The position numbers were made by a program, and so were the translations under genes. A stretch of DNA of 64,000 bases, taken from positions 81,001 through 145,000 of the forward strand of contig JAJAGP010001483.1 in the NCBI GenBank assembly GCA_025084515.1, given 5' to 3'. Source of the DNA: Ancistrus triradiatus. Taxonomy: Eukaryota > Chordata > Actinopteri > Siluriformes > Loricariidae. Position 1 is the stretch's first letter, and each line of letters starts with the position of its first letter. Below, in pieces: positions 11,262 to 23,111 of the stretch. Under the pieces are notes generated by a model that saw nothing but the letters and a program-made list of their open reading frames with translations, was not told the DNA's origin and searched no databases.

Positions 11262-11432
11262 ACCATGGTAGATTGGCGGTTAAGGTTATGAACTATAAGA
11301 CAGAAGGTCCAAGGTTCAAATCTACCAAGCTGCTACTGTTGGGTCCAAACCAACAATTGCTTGGACTATGAGACTGTACGCTGTAAGCTGCTCTGGGTAA
11401 GAGTGTCTGCTAAATGCCGTGAAAGTAAAGGA
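11262..11432 (+). repeat. tRNA-derived SINE
   Basis: The head has an A-box-like TTGGCGGTTAAGG and a B-box-like GGTTCAAATC. The body CAAGCTGCTACTGTTGGGTCC and the tail TCTGCTAAATGCCGTGAAAG match the copies at 38852 and 40210. Confidence 0.75.
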
Positions 11433-11929
11433 AAACCCCAAACTAAATGTTCATTGATTAAAAATGCAAAACAGGCATAATGAGCTATTATGTTCATCTG
11501 GCAGGCACAGTTCTCCTACAGCACCATTATTAAATCAGCTTGCGTGTCTTTATTGCTTTTTAATATGCATGTATTTTAACATACCAAGGACTTAGTTAAT
11601 CAAGGCCACTGTGTATTATGAACTGTATATGCAATTAACTTCTCAGTGAGACTCACTTCCTACATTTATTTTCCTAATCAAAATAGATCTCTCAATCTTC
11701 TGAAAAGCAGTCCTGAAAAACTCAACCAACCCAATTCATGCTAGCAGCACTGTTCATTTTTGACGGGCTAGAAAACCAAATCAATATGAAGACAACATGA
11801 ACCAGGACATGTAATAAATAATACTAAATAAAACGACGAGGAAGAAGCAGGAAAGTGTACATTTTTTCAAAACACTTTACTTTTGGAAATAAGAATGTTC
11901 ATTCATTTCAACGTGTGTCACAATTGGGT

Positions 11930-12345
11930 AGTTTATTCCATAGTTGGGGGGCCATGTATGAGAAAGCCTTTCCCCCTGCTGTGACTTTTTTAATTCTAGG
12001 AACTAAAAGAAGTCCTGCACCCTGCGAACGAAGTAGACAAGCTGGATTGAAAAACTCTAAGAGTTCACTCAGATAATGTGTTGCCAGGCCATGTAGAGCT
12101 TTAAGTGCTATGCTTTGTAAACAATGCGGAATTTAACTGGTAACCAGTGTAGTAATGATAGAACAGGAGTAATATGATCAAATTTTTTAGTTCGAGTTAG
12201 CACTCGGGCAGCTGCATTCTGAACTAATTGAAGTTTATTTATAGGTTTACTAGAGCATCCAGTAAGTAAGGCGTTACAGTAATCCAACCTTGAGGTTACA
12301 AACACATGAACCAGTTTCTCTGCATCATTAATAAGTTTTCACAGT
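11930..12345 (-). mobile_element. L2-like LINE fragment, C-terminal RT region
   Basis: The minus strand encodes the end of an L2-type reverse transcriptase protein: SRLDYCNALLTGCS, NKLQLVQNAAARVLTRTKKF and LSLLHWLPVKFR (12108-12305), followed by the 3' UTR block also seen at 15360-15490 and 26990-27100. Both element ends are missing. The open part has no catalytic motifs; those would lie upstream. Confidence 0.85.
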
Positions 12346-12355
12346 TTGAACCCAA

Positions 12356-13600
12356 GCCATTTCATGCTTGTCTGGTCACCTTCATTCCTGCATCCTGCAT
12401 TCCTACATTTCTGGCCTTCAACACATTCCAAATAAAGTTGGTATAGGGGCAATTTGGGGATATAAATGAGGACAATGATGTCACTTCAAACAGGTGATGA
12501 CAACAGGTGATTATAATCTTGATTTAGTATAAAAGCAGCATCCACAAAAGCATCTTTGAGAAGCACAGATGGTCAGATAATGCAGTTTGTCAACAAATGC
12601 TTCAGAAAATTATTGAACTGTTTAAAAACAATGCTCCTCAAAGAAAGACTGGAAGGGATTTTCATATTTCTCCCTCTACAGTGCATAATATCATTAAACG
12701 ATTTAAAAATTCTGGAAGAATTTCAGTGCATAACACAAGGGTGCAAGCCTAAACTGAACTCCCATGATCTCCGATCCTTCAGATGGCACTGCATCAAAAA
12801 CTGTTCATTCATCAATAGCTGATAGAACTACATGGGCAAGGGATTACTTTTGCAAACCTTTTTCAAGCACTACAATACGGAGTTACGTTCACAAATGGCA
12901 CTTACAAATTTACTGTGCAAAAACAAAAACAAAAAAAAAATTTTAAAAAAAGCTTGCTTTATGTTAACCATGTCCAGAAGTGGCATCGACTTCTCCAAAC
13001 TCAGAGGCATCTGGGCTGGACCGTCATACAGCAGAAACGTGTAATGTGATCGAATCAATATTCCACATCTTTTCTGGAAGAAATGAACACTGTGTTCATT
13101 GATCATCTGGACCAAAGGCAAAAAGGACCATGCAGACTGTTATTAGCATCAATTCCAAAAGCCAGGCTCTGTCACGCTATGGGGCTGTGTCAGTGCCTTT
13201 TTGCCTTTTTGACACTTCTGTGATGTCAGCATTAATGCAGAAATGTACATTAAGATTTTCAAGCAACATATTGGTGACTTCAAGACGATATCTTTTCCAG
13301 GGACATGCATGCATTTTTCAATGAGACAATGCAAAACCACATGCTACACACATTATAAAGGGATGGCTGCAGAAGAAGAGGGTCCAGGTAATGGACTGGC
13401 CTGCCTCCAGTCCTGACATGTCCCCAACAGAGAATGCGCGGAGACTTTTGAAACAAAAACCATGACAACGATGACCCCGTACTTTTGCACATCTTAAGAT
13501 GTGTTTGCAGAAACAATTGAACACATTAGCAAGCAATGACATGGTGCATTTTATTTGCATTTTCCATACTGTCCCAACTTTGTTTTTTAAATTTGCCATT
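12356..13600 (+). mobile_element. Tc1/mariner-type transposon relic
   Basis: A degenerate transposase gene on the plus strand. Blocks visible in order are a helix-turn-helix part near 12620-12730, SRSGIDFSKLRGIWAG-like text near 12975, the DNAKPH motif with the second catalytic Asp near 13330, then a WPASSPDMSPTENA block near 13410 where the third acidic residue lies. Stops and frameshifts break all of it; for instance a TGA sits just before DNAKPH. It ends CATACTGTCCCAACTTTG, the same end as the relics at 38190 and 47165. A poly-A run (13603-13634) follows. Confidence 0.8.
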
Positions 13601-13603
13601 GTA

Positions 13604-13635
<32 letters not shown>

Positions 13636-13636
<1 letters not shown>

Positions 13637-14084
13637 CGTTACAGAAATTTCAGTTTGTAAAAAACAGTCTGAAAGTATCTGAATGCAGGGGGTTGGTGTA
13701 AATTAAATTTAAAAGGGTGTTAACTGATTTTGATTGTATTCTTAAATTGATTATTCTATTAAAAAAAAATAAAATAAAATAAAAATAAATGCACCCTCTC
13801 TATAATGACCATTTTAAAAGAATATATTTTAGTCACCAAAGGCATTCTTCTCAGACTCTTAGATGCACAATCACAATCTATTTGCAAGTGCAGTCACAAC
13901 CATGTTACCTTTAATATCTACACTTAACATTCTGATAGCCTACTTTAACTGAAGTATTAAGAACCACTATTAAAACTTTTAGTAGGTATTTGTTACCTCT
14001 TAGATTTCTTGGGTTCATTTAATACAGATGTACAGCTGAATCGGCACATACTGAATGGTGCTCCTGGTTCTTTTACCTAACGCA
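13636..14084. other. AT-rich non-coding DNA, no gene recognised
   Basis: Contains an A-rich low-complexity stretch (13760-13790) and no recognisable gene or repeat family. Confidence 0.5.
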
Positions 14085-15695
14085 GTACATATACACACCT
14101 GTTCAACTGCTCGTTAACACAAAAATCAGCCAATCACATAGCAGCAACTGACCATGTCTACATGCATTTAGACATGTAGACATCTAGACATGGTCAAGAC
14201 GACCTGCTGAAGTTCAAACCAAGCAGAAGAACGAGGAAGCAAGGTGATTTAAGTGACTTTGAACGTGGTATGTTTGTTGGTGCTAGACGAGCTGGACCGA
14301 GTATTTCAGAAACTGCTGATTTACTGGTATTTTCATCATTACAAACTGTAGGGTTTATGGAGAATGGTCCGAAAAATATAAAATATCCAGTGAGCAGTGA
14401 TGATCTTGCTGAGGTCCGAGTAGAATGGCCTGGTTCCAGGTGATAGAAAGTCAAGTCAAGTCAGATCTATTTATATAGCGCTTTTTACAATGGAGCATTG
14501 TCTCAAAGCAACTTTACAAGTTTACATTATCTCCTAATAACTACGTCCAATCCCAAATTGAGCAAGCCTAGGGCGACAGTGGCAAGGAAAAACTCCGAGT
14601 GTTATAGGAAGAAACCTTGGGAGGACCAAGACTCAAAAATGGACCCAACCTCCTTGGGCGGCATAGATGATAAATCTAAGAGCGAAACTAAAGTCATGGA
14701 GTCAAAGTTCGAATAAAATGTGAAGTATGCCCATCGTCATTAAGTGGCCTGGGTATGATGGGGCTGGAGCTGATGACGGAAGCAGCTTGAGTGGAGCTAC
14801 AGCGGATGAACATCATGTGTGGGGCTGGAACTGCCGGAACACAGCTCGGAGAGAAAACAGAAAATGTAATTAGTTATTGATTAAGAGCACAGTGTCTATT
14901 AACAATCACTGATGCCATGTCCAATCACTGATGCCAAGTGTAGCATGAGACCCCGGCACCATTAGCTATAGCAGCATAGCTAGAAAGAGGAGAACTGGTA
15001 GGGAACACAGCCAAGAGGGATCACATGAGACACTGGGAAAACCCCACGGGAGGCAGAAGACAGCAACCCACGTCTCTGATCACCATAAGACTATTTGACT
15101 ATGAACCCCCAGCTGCTCTGCCCTTATTCTAAGATCACGAGGACCGAAGCCCAGTTCACCCAGACCGCCCCCACACTCGACACTCCCGGCTAACGGACAA
15201 GGCAGGCAGGCCAGACATGACTCCAGACTCCGGCCCCCAGTGACCCCAAGCCATGCATCCTGGTTCTAAATCTAGTCAAAAGCCTGCGTAAATAGGTATG
15301 TCTTTAGCCTAGACTTAAAAATTTGTAGAGTGTCTGAGTCTCGAACACGAAAGTGGGAAGTTTATTCCATAGTTGGGGGGGGGCCATGTATGAGAAAGCC
15401 TTTCCCCCTGCTCTGTGACTTTTTTAATTCTAGGAACTAAAAGAAGTCCTGCACCCTGTGCGAACGAAGTAGACGATTGGATTGTAAAACTAGTGTAGTG
15501 AAAGTCAACTGAGGCTAAAATTTTGCACAGGCTCAAAAAAAAAAAAAAAGTTGTTGTCTGGTCTAATGAGTCCAAAATCTCGCAGGGAATGTTTCCAGCA
15601 CCTTGCTGAATCTATGCCACAATGAAAAGGCACTTCTGAAGGCAAGAGTATTAGCAAGGCATATTTTATAAAATGGCCAGTGACTAGTAAGGAAA
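14085..15695 (+). mobile_element. Tc1/mariner-type transposon split by an L2 LINE
   Basis: The left part (14085-14446) holds the 5' UTR and the start of a transposase gene, including GACCTGCTGAAGTTCAAACC, GGTGATTTAAGTGACTTTGA and ATTTCAGAAACTGCTGATTT. The right part (15500-15695) holds its last portion (GAATGTTTCCAGCACCTTGC, GAATCTATGCCAC) and a worn 3' end. Most of the catalytic middle is missing, so a deletion accompanied or preceded the L2 insertion at 14447-15499. A piece of the same family is at 10538. Confidence 0.8.
14447..15499 (-). mobile_element. L2-like LINE, 5'-truncated 3' end
   Basis: Reverse complement of the 3' end shared with 26990-28172 and 57640-58195: the terminal TTATATAGCGCTTTT and GTCAAGTCAAGTC repeat lie at 14446-14490, the CCTTGGGAGGACCAAGACTC block at 14613-14640, and the TTTATTCCATAGTTGGGG block near 15360. 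It contains no RT coding sequence. GAAAGTCAA occurs at both borders (14446-14454 and 15500-15508), a possible target duplication. Confidence 0.9.
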
Positions 15696-15699
15696 TTCA

Positions 15700-16485
15700 C
15701 AGGGACATGTTCAGTAGACACGTCATTTAAATTAACCTGACAAATAAATAATAACATTACATTAACAGTGAAATACACGCATGCTGCATTTGGTTCAGTC
15801 TGCTCTTTAGCCATGACTGAGCTTTGAGTTTGAACAGTGAATTTTTAAAAGCATGTCACACAGCTAACATTGGTCTCTCAGAACTACTGCATGTCGGCAG
15901 ACGCGAATCAAACAACAACAACAACAAAAAAAATGGCATTTGCTGCATACTGTTTTTTTTTTTGTTTTTTTTTTTCATCATTTGTCCAAGCTGTCACATT
16001 CATGATGTCTTGATTCCGTTGAGCTGTGGTAATCATGCTGCTTCTGTGCTGCTGCTGTGGCATACTGCCATCAGCCATCAAAAAATATGAAACCAGTCAA
16101 ACCATTTAATGGCATGACTAGATATGAGTGTTTGAAGGATTTTTCTGTTTTTTTTTTTTTATCTGAGTTTGTACAGCAATTTAATAATAATATTAAGTAT
16201 ATTAATATGAAATAATATTAAGTTATTTTTTATTATTACTACTATATGTACAAATACAGAAAGAGAGGGACTGTGCTTAATGATCCATTGGTTCCTCTGT
16301 ACTTTTACTGCAGACATGCCACATCATTAAAAGGGAGTATAATATGTTGTGTATTTGCACCTATGTACTGCAGTACTACACCCATCATGAGCCATATCTA
16401 ATTTTTCGTTGTTTTCCACTTACAGTCTACTGAAGTCAGAGGCTGGTATTTATCCTAAAACTGACAATCTACTGATTAACACAGT
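15700..16485. other. Non-coding DNA, no gene recognised
   Basis: Low-complexity CAA, T and ATA runs (15910-15975, 16150-16260). An 83-aa minus-strand open frame (15563-15814) shows no domain and overlaps transposon sequence. Confidence 0.5.
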
Positions 16486-17692
16486 TACACTATACTGACA
16501 AAAGTATTCACTCACCCATCCAAATCATTGAATTCAGGTGCATCAATCACTTCCATTGCCACAGGTGTATAAAATCAAGCACTTGCAGACTGCTTCTACA
16601 AACATTTGTGAAAGAACGCGTCGTTCTCAGGAGCTCAGTGAATTCCAGCGTGGTACCGTGATAGAATGCCACCTGTGCAACAAGTCCAGTCGTGAAATTT
16701 CCTCGCTACTAAATATTCCACAGTCAACTGTCATTGGTATTATAACAAAGTGGAAGCGCTTGGGAACAGCAACTCAGCTACAAAATGGTAGGCCACGTGA
16801 AATTACAGAGCGGGGTGAGTGGATGCTGAGGTACATAGTGTGCAGAGGTCACCAACTTTCTACAGAGTCAATGGCTACAGACCTCCAAACTTCATGTTTC
16901 CTTCAGATTAGCTCAAGAACAGTGCATAGAGAGCTTCATGGAATGGGTTTCCATGGCTGTGCAGCTGCATCCAAGCCTTACATCACCAAGCACAATGCAA
17001 AGTGTCAGATGCAGCGGTGTAAAGTATGCCGCCACTAGACTCTAGAGCAGTGGAGACGTGTTCTCTGAATCACACTTCTCCATCTGGCAATCTGATGGAC
17101 GGGTCTGGGTTTGGCGGCTGCCAGCAGAACGCTACTTGTCTGACTGCATTGTGCCAAGTGTAAAGTTTGGTGGAGGGGGGATTATGGTGTGGGGTTGTTT
17201 TTCAGGGGTAGGGCTTGGCCCCTTAGTTCCAGTGAAAGGAACTCTTAATGATTCAGCATACCAAGATATGTTGGAAAATTTCATGCTCCCAACTTTGTGG
17301 AAACAGTTTGGAGATGGCCCAATGACTGCACAACAGTGCACAAAGCAAGATGAGCAAGTTTGGCGTGGAAGAACTTGACTGGTCTGCAGAGTTCTGACTC
17401 GACAGAACACCTTTGGAATGAATTAGAGGGGAGACTGTAAGCCAGGCCTTTTCATCCAACATTGATCAACATCAAGTGTCACAAATGCACTTCTGGAAGA
17501 ATGGTCAAAAATTCAAATAAAAATAAAATTCAAATAAACTAAACCTTGTGAAAAGCCTTCCCAGAAGAGCTGAAGCTACTATAGCTGCAAAGGCCGCCAT
17601 CATATTAAACCCTATGGATTAAGAATGCAATGTCACTCAAGTTCATATGCATGTGAAGGCAGACAAGCAAATACTTTAGGTAATATAGTGTA
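16486..17692 (+). mobile_element. Tc1-like DNA transposon, inactive
   Basis: TA at 16486-16487 and 17691-17692, with inverted ends CACTATACTGACAAAAGTATT and CAAATACTTTAGGTAATATAGTG. At 1.2 kb it is short of a full Tc1. It contains the transposase pseudogene at 16538-17460. This is a different family from the other Tc1 copies in the window. Confidence 0.9.
16538..17460 (+). pseudogene. Tc1 transposase pseudogene
   Basis: The first 166-codon open frame holds the DNA-binding region: QELSEFQRGTVIECHL and SSREISSLLNIPQSTV (helix-turn-helix), then NGRPREITERG (GRPR linker). After a stop near 17038 a second piece (17058-17378) carries the catalytic domain with GGGGIMVWGCFSG. Breaks are the stop between the halves and the sequence VFSESHFS, where the first catalytic Asp expected between S and E is gone. 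A frameshift follows GDGPMTAQQ, so the second Asp block is out of frame. Confidence 0.88.
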
Positions 17693-17719
17693 CATATTAA
17701 TGTGCATCTGAGTGCCTTA

Positions 17720-17930
17720 CTTATTATTCACAGAATGTTTTGGCACATGTGGTTTCATGGAGTTTCGGCAATGTTTATGTAGGTGGTACCTGTCAAAGTA
17801 ACATAAAAATCAATGCCAGGACCCAAGGCTTCACAGTTTAACAATGCCCAGAGCATCACACTGTCAGTTTTAGTTAGTTCACCTGTCTGTGGTTTTAATG
17901 TTATGGCTGATCGGTGTGCTTCAGGATATA
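17720..17930. mobile_element. Mariner-type non-autonomous fragment
   Basis: Contains GTAGGTGGTACCTGTCAAAG and ends TTTTAATGTTATGGCTGATC followed by GGTG, an end I recognise from a common fish mariner family. About 200 bp remain, without the opposite terminus, and no coding frame. Confidence 0.5.
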
Positions 17931-17999
17931 AATTAATGAGTGAAATATCAAAGCAGAAGAAAAGAAAAAAAAATATTTCTGGATATTGCAAAATCCAAT

Positions 18000-18190
18000 A
18001 TACAGGTTTACAACAGACATGGTCTCAAAGCAGCTTTACAAAATATGAGTCAGCAATGTCACCAATGAGGCACCTGAGGCAGCAATGCCAAGGAAAAATT
18101 CAGATACCAATAATTAAGAAACCTATCTGAGGGGAACCGAACTGAAATGAGAAACCTGCTCAAATGGTGTCATTGTATGGTAGAGGCCAG
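18000..18190. repeat. Degenerate LINE 3'-UTR-like piece
   Basis: Includes TCTCAAAGCAGCTTTACAAA, resembling the region next to the 3' end of the L2-like LINEs here (compare 14503-14520), and CAATGCCAAGGAAAAATTC, resembling the following block. Strongly diverged. Confidence 0.4.
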
Positions 18191-19140
18191 ACAAAAACTG
18201 AATAAACAGTAGTCAGTGTAAGAACTAGCTAAATGTTCAGTGTAACGATTTGAATCAAGTATCTGTCAGTTGAACTCATTACTAAACCAAGTGCAACGAG
18301 CAAATGGGAAAAACACTTTATATCTTTTAAGCCTTTACTGATTGCTGAAGATTTTGTTACAGCAGTACAAAGCACAACAAATTATGTTGTGTTCAATATG
18401 CTGTTTAATATGTGTTCAAGAACAATATGCTGTTCATAAGTACATCAGCGGTGTAATCATGGTCATGTGAATGCTTACACAGTGTACTCAAGTTTATTAA
18501 CAGGCTGCTTGTGCATATTGATTTCTAATAATGAATTTACACAGTATACATATGACCTAAGGCTTGTATGTGTCTGTAAATATATCACGCACTGGAGTTT
18601 TCTCAATATGAGAGGTATGATTGAAAAGAAAATTGTCTATCAGCTCCCTTTTCAGTGGAGATGGAAGCAGACAAATGATTGACACAGAGTAAGTAACTTG
18701 GTTATTATACAAAAGAACTTTGTGTGTTATGGATAGCTGATAAAAAAAAAAGATTAAAATATTCCACCCTTCCATGATTTACATTATTAACTCGCTGATT
18801 GAAATTTGTTTTTTTAAATATAATTCAAACCATTACAAGTACAAGTATTGGAACTTCAAAGTAACAGGGCATGTCGGTACATGGTACAAGGAAATAAATA
18901 ATCATGAAACAACTGGGAAAACTTCGACAGAGGCTTTATGTATTCAGAATTCTAATGAAAAAATTTGAGATACACCACATGTGATTTTATTGTCAGATTC
19001 CAATTTCCATTTTTTTTTAAACATATGCCTTGATAAGAGGCTTTTACCAGATAGTGCAAGGGTACAAGTACAAGCAAAAATCCTGAATTGCAACTCGCCC
19101 CACTCAGCTAGCAGCATACACCAACCAAGACGGTAAGTCA
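18191..19140. other. Non-coding DNA, no gene recognised
   Basis: AT-rich with short chance open frames on both strands; no domain, repeat family or splice-flanked exon recognised. Confidence 0.5.
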
Positions 19141-19286
19141 TACAGTGGGGCAAAAAAAGTATTTAGTCAACCACTGATTGTGCAAGTATCCTACTAATAA
19201 AGATGAGAGATCTGTAATTTTCGTCATAGGTACGCTTCAACTATGAGAGACAAAATGAAAAATAAAAATCCAGGAAATCACATTGT

Positions 19287-20124
19287 TGTTAGGGTTCACC
19301 CTGTCCACGCTCCGTTTTTTCCTGTTTTTATCATTTGTTGATGCTCCCTTACCTCCGGTTGTTTACGTTCTTCGAGAGCGGCGTGCTTGTGTGTATGTTT
19401 GCTTCCACAGCGATCGATTGGCCGTTACTCTGCGCTCCCCCGCCCTCTCCACACCTGAAGCTCATCTTCTCATCCGCCTCTTCTCTACTTATTTGCTGAT
19501 CGATCGCCAAGACGCCGCCAGATAGTCTCCGCTTCTAGCCGGTACCTGGTCTCGTTGTTTGCTACAGTTAGCCTAGCCTTCCTCTAGCACTATTGTTTGC
19601 ATTACGTTAGCTTTAGCTTTAGCTTGTGTTGCCTGCTACCATTCAGCCTTTTTCCTGTTTTTTCACAGCTCTCACGCTGCTTTATTTTTGCCCTTTTGCT
19701 CAGTATCATTTTCTGCTCCAGTTCACCAGATATTGATCCCTACTAGTTGTTTTCTGCTCCCTAGCCGTATTTATTTTGTCTTTGTGCATTTATCAGTTGG
19801 TACTTTTTTTCTTCCCCAGTTCCCGTGGTCACTTTGGCTGTTCCCCCGCTCCTTCTGGACCGCTTCTGACCTGCACTCTACCCGGACCCGTGGAAGCAAG
19901 CACGCACAGCCGCCGCCGTATCCGTCCTTCCCGTTCATTTCTGAGTTGCCAAACCTCCTGGACTCAAACTTTTCACGTACACCACACACACCATAGTCAC
20001 ACCTGTTTACTTATTCATAAACCTTCCCTTGGTACGTCGTGGGTCCCTGTGTCTGACTTCTGATCCGCATCTGGGGTTCCACCCGTAGTGTAATTTTGGT
20101 GCGGGTTTACACTCCCCCGTAACA
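19287..20124 (+). repeat. 5' LTR of the gypsy element
   Basis: 838 bp, from TGTTAGGG to CCCCGTAACA, with 5-bp perfect inverted tips. Corresponds to the 3' LTR at 24556-25467 over its whole length, with many small insertions and deletions between them. The gag start follows 16 bp later; a primer-binding site must lie in or near GAACTATCTGGCCAG, but I cannot match it to a tRNA. Confidence 0.9.
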
Positions 20125-20140
20125 GAACTATCTGGCCAGT

Positions 20141-21211
20141 ATGGAACCCGCGGACCAGCAGTCAGCACAAGCCCTGCCTGTTGGCATAGCCTTAGACCGC
20201 CAGCAGGTATGGCTGCAACAGCATGACAAACTGCTTAGCTCGTTATTAGATTCTAACCGTCTTCTCAATCAGCAGGTTTCACGTCTGACTGCTAAATTAG
20301 ACCGTTTGCTTTCTGATTCCCACCAGGGTCCACCTGTTGCTGCCGGGGGCCAGACGCGTTCTACCGCGGGAGTCGTTCAGGACGCCACTCTCCCTCTGAA
20401 CGTCCCGGCCGGGCGTCCTGAGCTAACCACCCCCCCTTCGACGCTTCCCAGCTCAGAAGGTACCCCGATCACTCATCCTGAACCCTACACGGGCGACCTC
20501 ACCAAGTGCCGAGGTTTCCTCATGCAGTGTGGCCTGGTTTTCCAACAGCGGCGTTCAGCCTTTTCCACCGATGTCAGTAAGGTCTCTTACGTCGTCGGGC
20601 TCCTTCGGGACAGGGCCCTGACGTGGGCCGAGGCCACACTCACCCAGAGGCGTGTTGAGGCGGTTTCATATGACGACTTCGTCCGTCAGTTCAAGGCCGT
20701 ATTCGATCACCCCAGCCAAGTGTCGTCGAGTCGCCTCATCAGCCTTCGGCAGGGCTCCCGCTCTGTCTCCGATTATGCGGTGGAGTTCTGGTCGTTGGCT
20801 GCAGATTCTGGCTGGAATGACCCCGCTTTGCGCGAGGCTTTCCGGTCGGGACTCTATTGGCGCCTTAAGGATGAGCTGGCGGCCCGTGACGAACCCTTGG
20901 ACCTTCAGGCGATGGTGGATCTGGCTGTACGCCTGGACCGACGCCTTCACGTGCGCAGGGTAAAGAGGGCCTCGCGTCCGGTCCAGGCGGCTTCGTCTCC
21001 CCATGCCAGGTCCTCGGCTGGGGGACCTCCTCGCTCGGTCTCCCCGCACCCGAGCTCACCTGAACCGGAACCCATGCAACTGGGCCACGCTCATCTCACG
21101 GCGGCAGAGCGCTCTAGGCGCCAGCGGGAGGCGCTGTGTATGTATTGCGGTCACCCGGACCACGTCATCTCCTCCTGTCCCATACGGCCAAAAGGGAATG
21201 CTCGTCAGTGA
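20141..21211 (+). CDS. gag: Gypsy Gag polyprotein
   Basis: An open frame of 356 codons starting 16 bp after the 5' LTR; the ATG is the first after the LTR. Gag forms the cytoplasmic virus-like particle of the retrotransposon. The N-terminus is rich in Q and L with a likely coiled coil (about residues 25-60). The central part (about 115-270) is the capsid-like fold with LLRDRALTWAEA and DDFVRQFKAVFDHP. A Pro/Ser-rich linker follows, and near the end a CCHC zinc knuckle, CMYCGHPDHVISSC (spacing CX2CX4HX4C), which would bind the RNA. No break is visible, so this is the only intact frame of the element. It overlaps pol by 76 nt; pol is in the -1 frame, so pol is expected to be made by ribosomal frameshifting, though no classical slippery heptamer is clear. 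Confidence 0.9.
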   Translation: MEPADQQSAQALPVGIALDRQQVWLQQHDKLLSSLLDSNRLLNQQVSRLTAKLDRLLSDSHQGPPVAAGGQTRSTAGVVQDATLPLNVPAGRPELTTPPSTLPSSEGTPITHPEPYTGDLTKCRGFLMQCGLVFQQRRSAFSTDVSKVSYVVGLLRDRALTWAEATLTQRRVEAVSYDDFVRQFKAVFDHPSQVSSSRLISLRQGSRSVSDYAVEFWSLAADSGWNDPALREAFRSGLYWRLKDELAARDEPLDLQAMVDLAVRLDRRLHVRRVKRASRPVQAASSPHARSSAGGPPRSVSPHPSSPEPEPMQLGHAHLTAAERSRRQREALCMYCGHPDHVISSCPIRPKGNARQ

Positions 21212-22920
21212 AGTTGGGGGCGCTGGCAAGCCCTAGGAGTGTCCCCCATCGAACCCGGAGACCCTGTTTCGCCTTACCGGTCACGCTCTATCTTCCCGGT
21301 GCCCACCACGAAGTCGACGCGCTGGTTGACTCGGGGGCAGAAGAGAATCTCATTGATCGGGACCTTGTGGCCCAGCTCGGCACTGGCATGGAGGCCTTGG
21401 AGGTGCCCGCTCGGGCCAACGCCTTGGATGGCCGATTACTGGCTAGGATCACCCACCGCACGCAGCCCATATCCCTCACGGTGTCAGGTAATCATCGGGA
21501 GTCCCTGACCTTTGCGGTGATCCACTCCCCCAGGACTCCCGTGGTCCTTGGCCACCCATGGCTGGTCCAACACAACCCGAGCATCGACTGGAGAGAGGGG
21601 AGAATCACCGGATGGAGTGACGCCTGCCACCTCCTCTGCCTGCGTTCGGCAGTCCCTCCCTCCAAGGTCCTCCCTCGCACTTCTCGGCCGGAAGACTCTC
21701 CGAATCTCTCCCAAGTGCCCAAGGAATACCTGGATTTGAAGCAGGTTTTCAGCAAGGATCACGCACGCCGGTTGCCACCTCACCGACCTTATGACTGTGC
21801 CATTGACCTGCTTCCTGGTGCCTCCTTGCCTTCTGGTCATCTCTACCAGCTCTCTCGCGACGAGAGGGAGGCCATGGAGACCTATATCTCCAAATGTCTC
21901 GAGGCAGGCCTGATCCGACCGTCCTCCTCCCCCCTGGGAGCCGGTTTCTTCTTTGTGAGCAAGAAGGATGGCTCACTAAGGCCATGCATTGATTTCCGTG
22001 GGCTCAACGCCATCACCAAGCGGAACCGGTATTCACTGCCGCTCCTTAGCTCGGCCTTTGACCTCCTCCAGGGAGCATCTTTCTTCTCCAAACTAGACCT
22101 ACGCAACGCCTACCACTTGGTGCGAATTCGGGAGGGAGACGAGTGGAAGACGGCGTTCAACACGCCCTTAGGGCATTTCGAATACCTGGTCATGCCGTTC
22201 GGGTTGACCAACGCTCCTGCCGTCTTCCAAGCCCTGGTTAACGACGTGTTGCGGGATTTCATCAATCGATTCGTGTTCGTCTACCTGGACGACATCCTCA
22301 TCTTCTCCAGTTCGGAAGACGAGCACGTACGCCACGTCCGCCAGGTGCTCACTTGCCTCCTCGAGAATCGATTGTTCATCAAGGCCGAGAAGTGCGAGTT
22401 TCACGTCGACACTGTGACCTTTCTCGGGTTCATTATTCAGAGGGGGAGCATCAAGGCCGACCCAGCCAAGGTCCAGGCCGTAGCAGAGTGGCCCAAGCCA
22501 TCAGGGCGGAAGGAGTTGCAACGTTTCCAGGGGTTTGAAAATTTCTACCGCCGCTTTATCCGGGACTACAGTAAGATCGCAGCCCCCCTCACTCAACTGA
22601 CCTCCACGAAAGCTGCGTTCAAGTGGACCGCTGAAGCCCAACAAGCTTTCCTCCGACTGAAGAAATTGTTTACCACCGCCCCGGTCCTTGCCCAGCCGGA
22701 CCCTGACCGGCAGTTCATCGTGGAGGTCGACGCATCGGACACCGGCGTGGGGGCCGTCCTCTCTCAGCGCGTAGCCCCGGACCACCGACTGCATCCCTGT
22801 GCCTTTTTTTCCAAACGCCTCTCACCAGCGGAACGTAACTATGACGTGGGCAACCGGGAGCTCCTGGCGGTAAAATTAGCACTGGAGGAGTGGCGTCACT
22901 GGCTTGAGGCACAGAACAAC
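21136..22920 (+). pseudogene. pol: Gypsy Pol: protease, reverse transcriptase, RNase H (broken)
   Basis: Open frame in -1 relative to gag. It contains an aspartic protease active site DSGAEENLID (about 21330), a reverse transcriptase with KKDGSLRPCIDFRGLN, the LDLRNAYHLVRI motif A, LVMPFGLTNAPAVFQ and the catalytic YLDDILIF box (about 22282), and an RNase H start at FIVEVDASDTGVGAVLS with the downstream LAVKLALEEWRHWLE. The frame then shifts near 22905-22920: the rest of RNase H, including the expected TDHRNL block, continues in another frame. The open frame runs on as noise to 23193. Protease and RT catalytic residues look intact, but integrase is not in frame with them. Confidence 0.9.
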
Positions 22921-23111
22921 CTTTCGTTGTTTGGACCGACCACCGCAACCTGGCCTACGTCCAGTCGGCCAAACGGCTCAACGCCAGACAGGCCAGGTGG
23001 GCCCTGTTCTTTGGGAGGTTCAATTTTACACTCACCTACCGCCCAGGATCCCGTAACACCAAACCTGATGCCCTGTCCCGGCAGTTTGCCCTTGAAGACC
23101 GCGACAAGCCG

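Noticed and set aside
19688..19996. Frames of about 100 codons inside the 5' LTR (and 24913-25420 inside the 3' LTR)
   Set aside because: They lie in LTR sequence of the gypsy element and differ between the two LTRs by indels, so they are not conserved.
21484..21840. Long minus-strand frames across the gypsy pol (also 20666-21049, 22501-22794)
   Set aside because: GC-rich antisense shadows of pol and gag.
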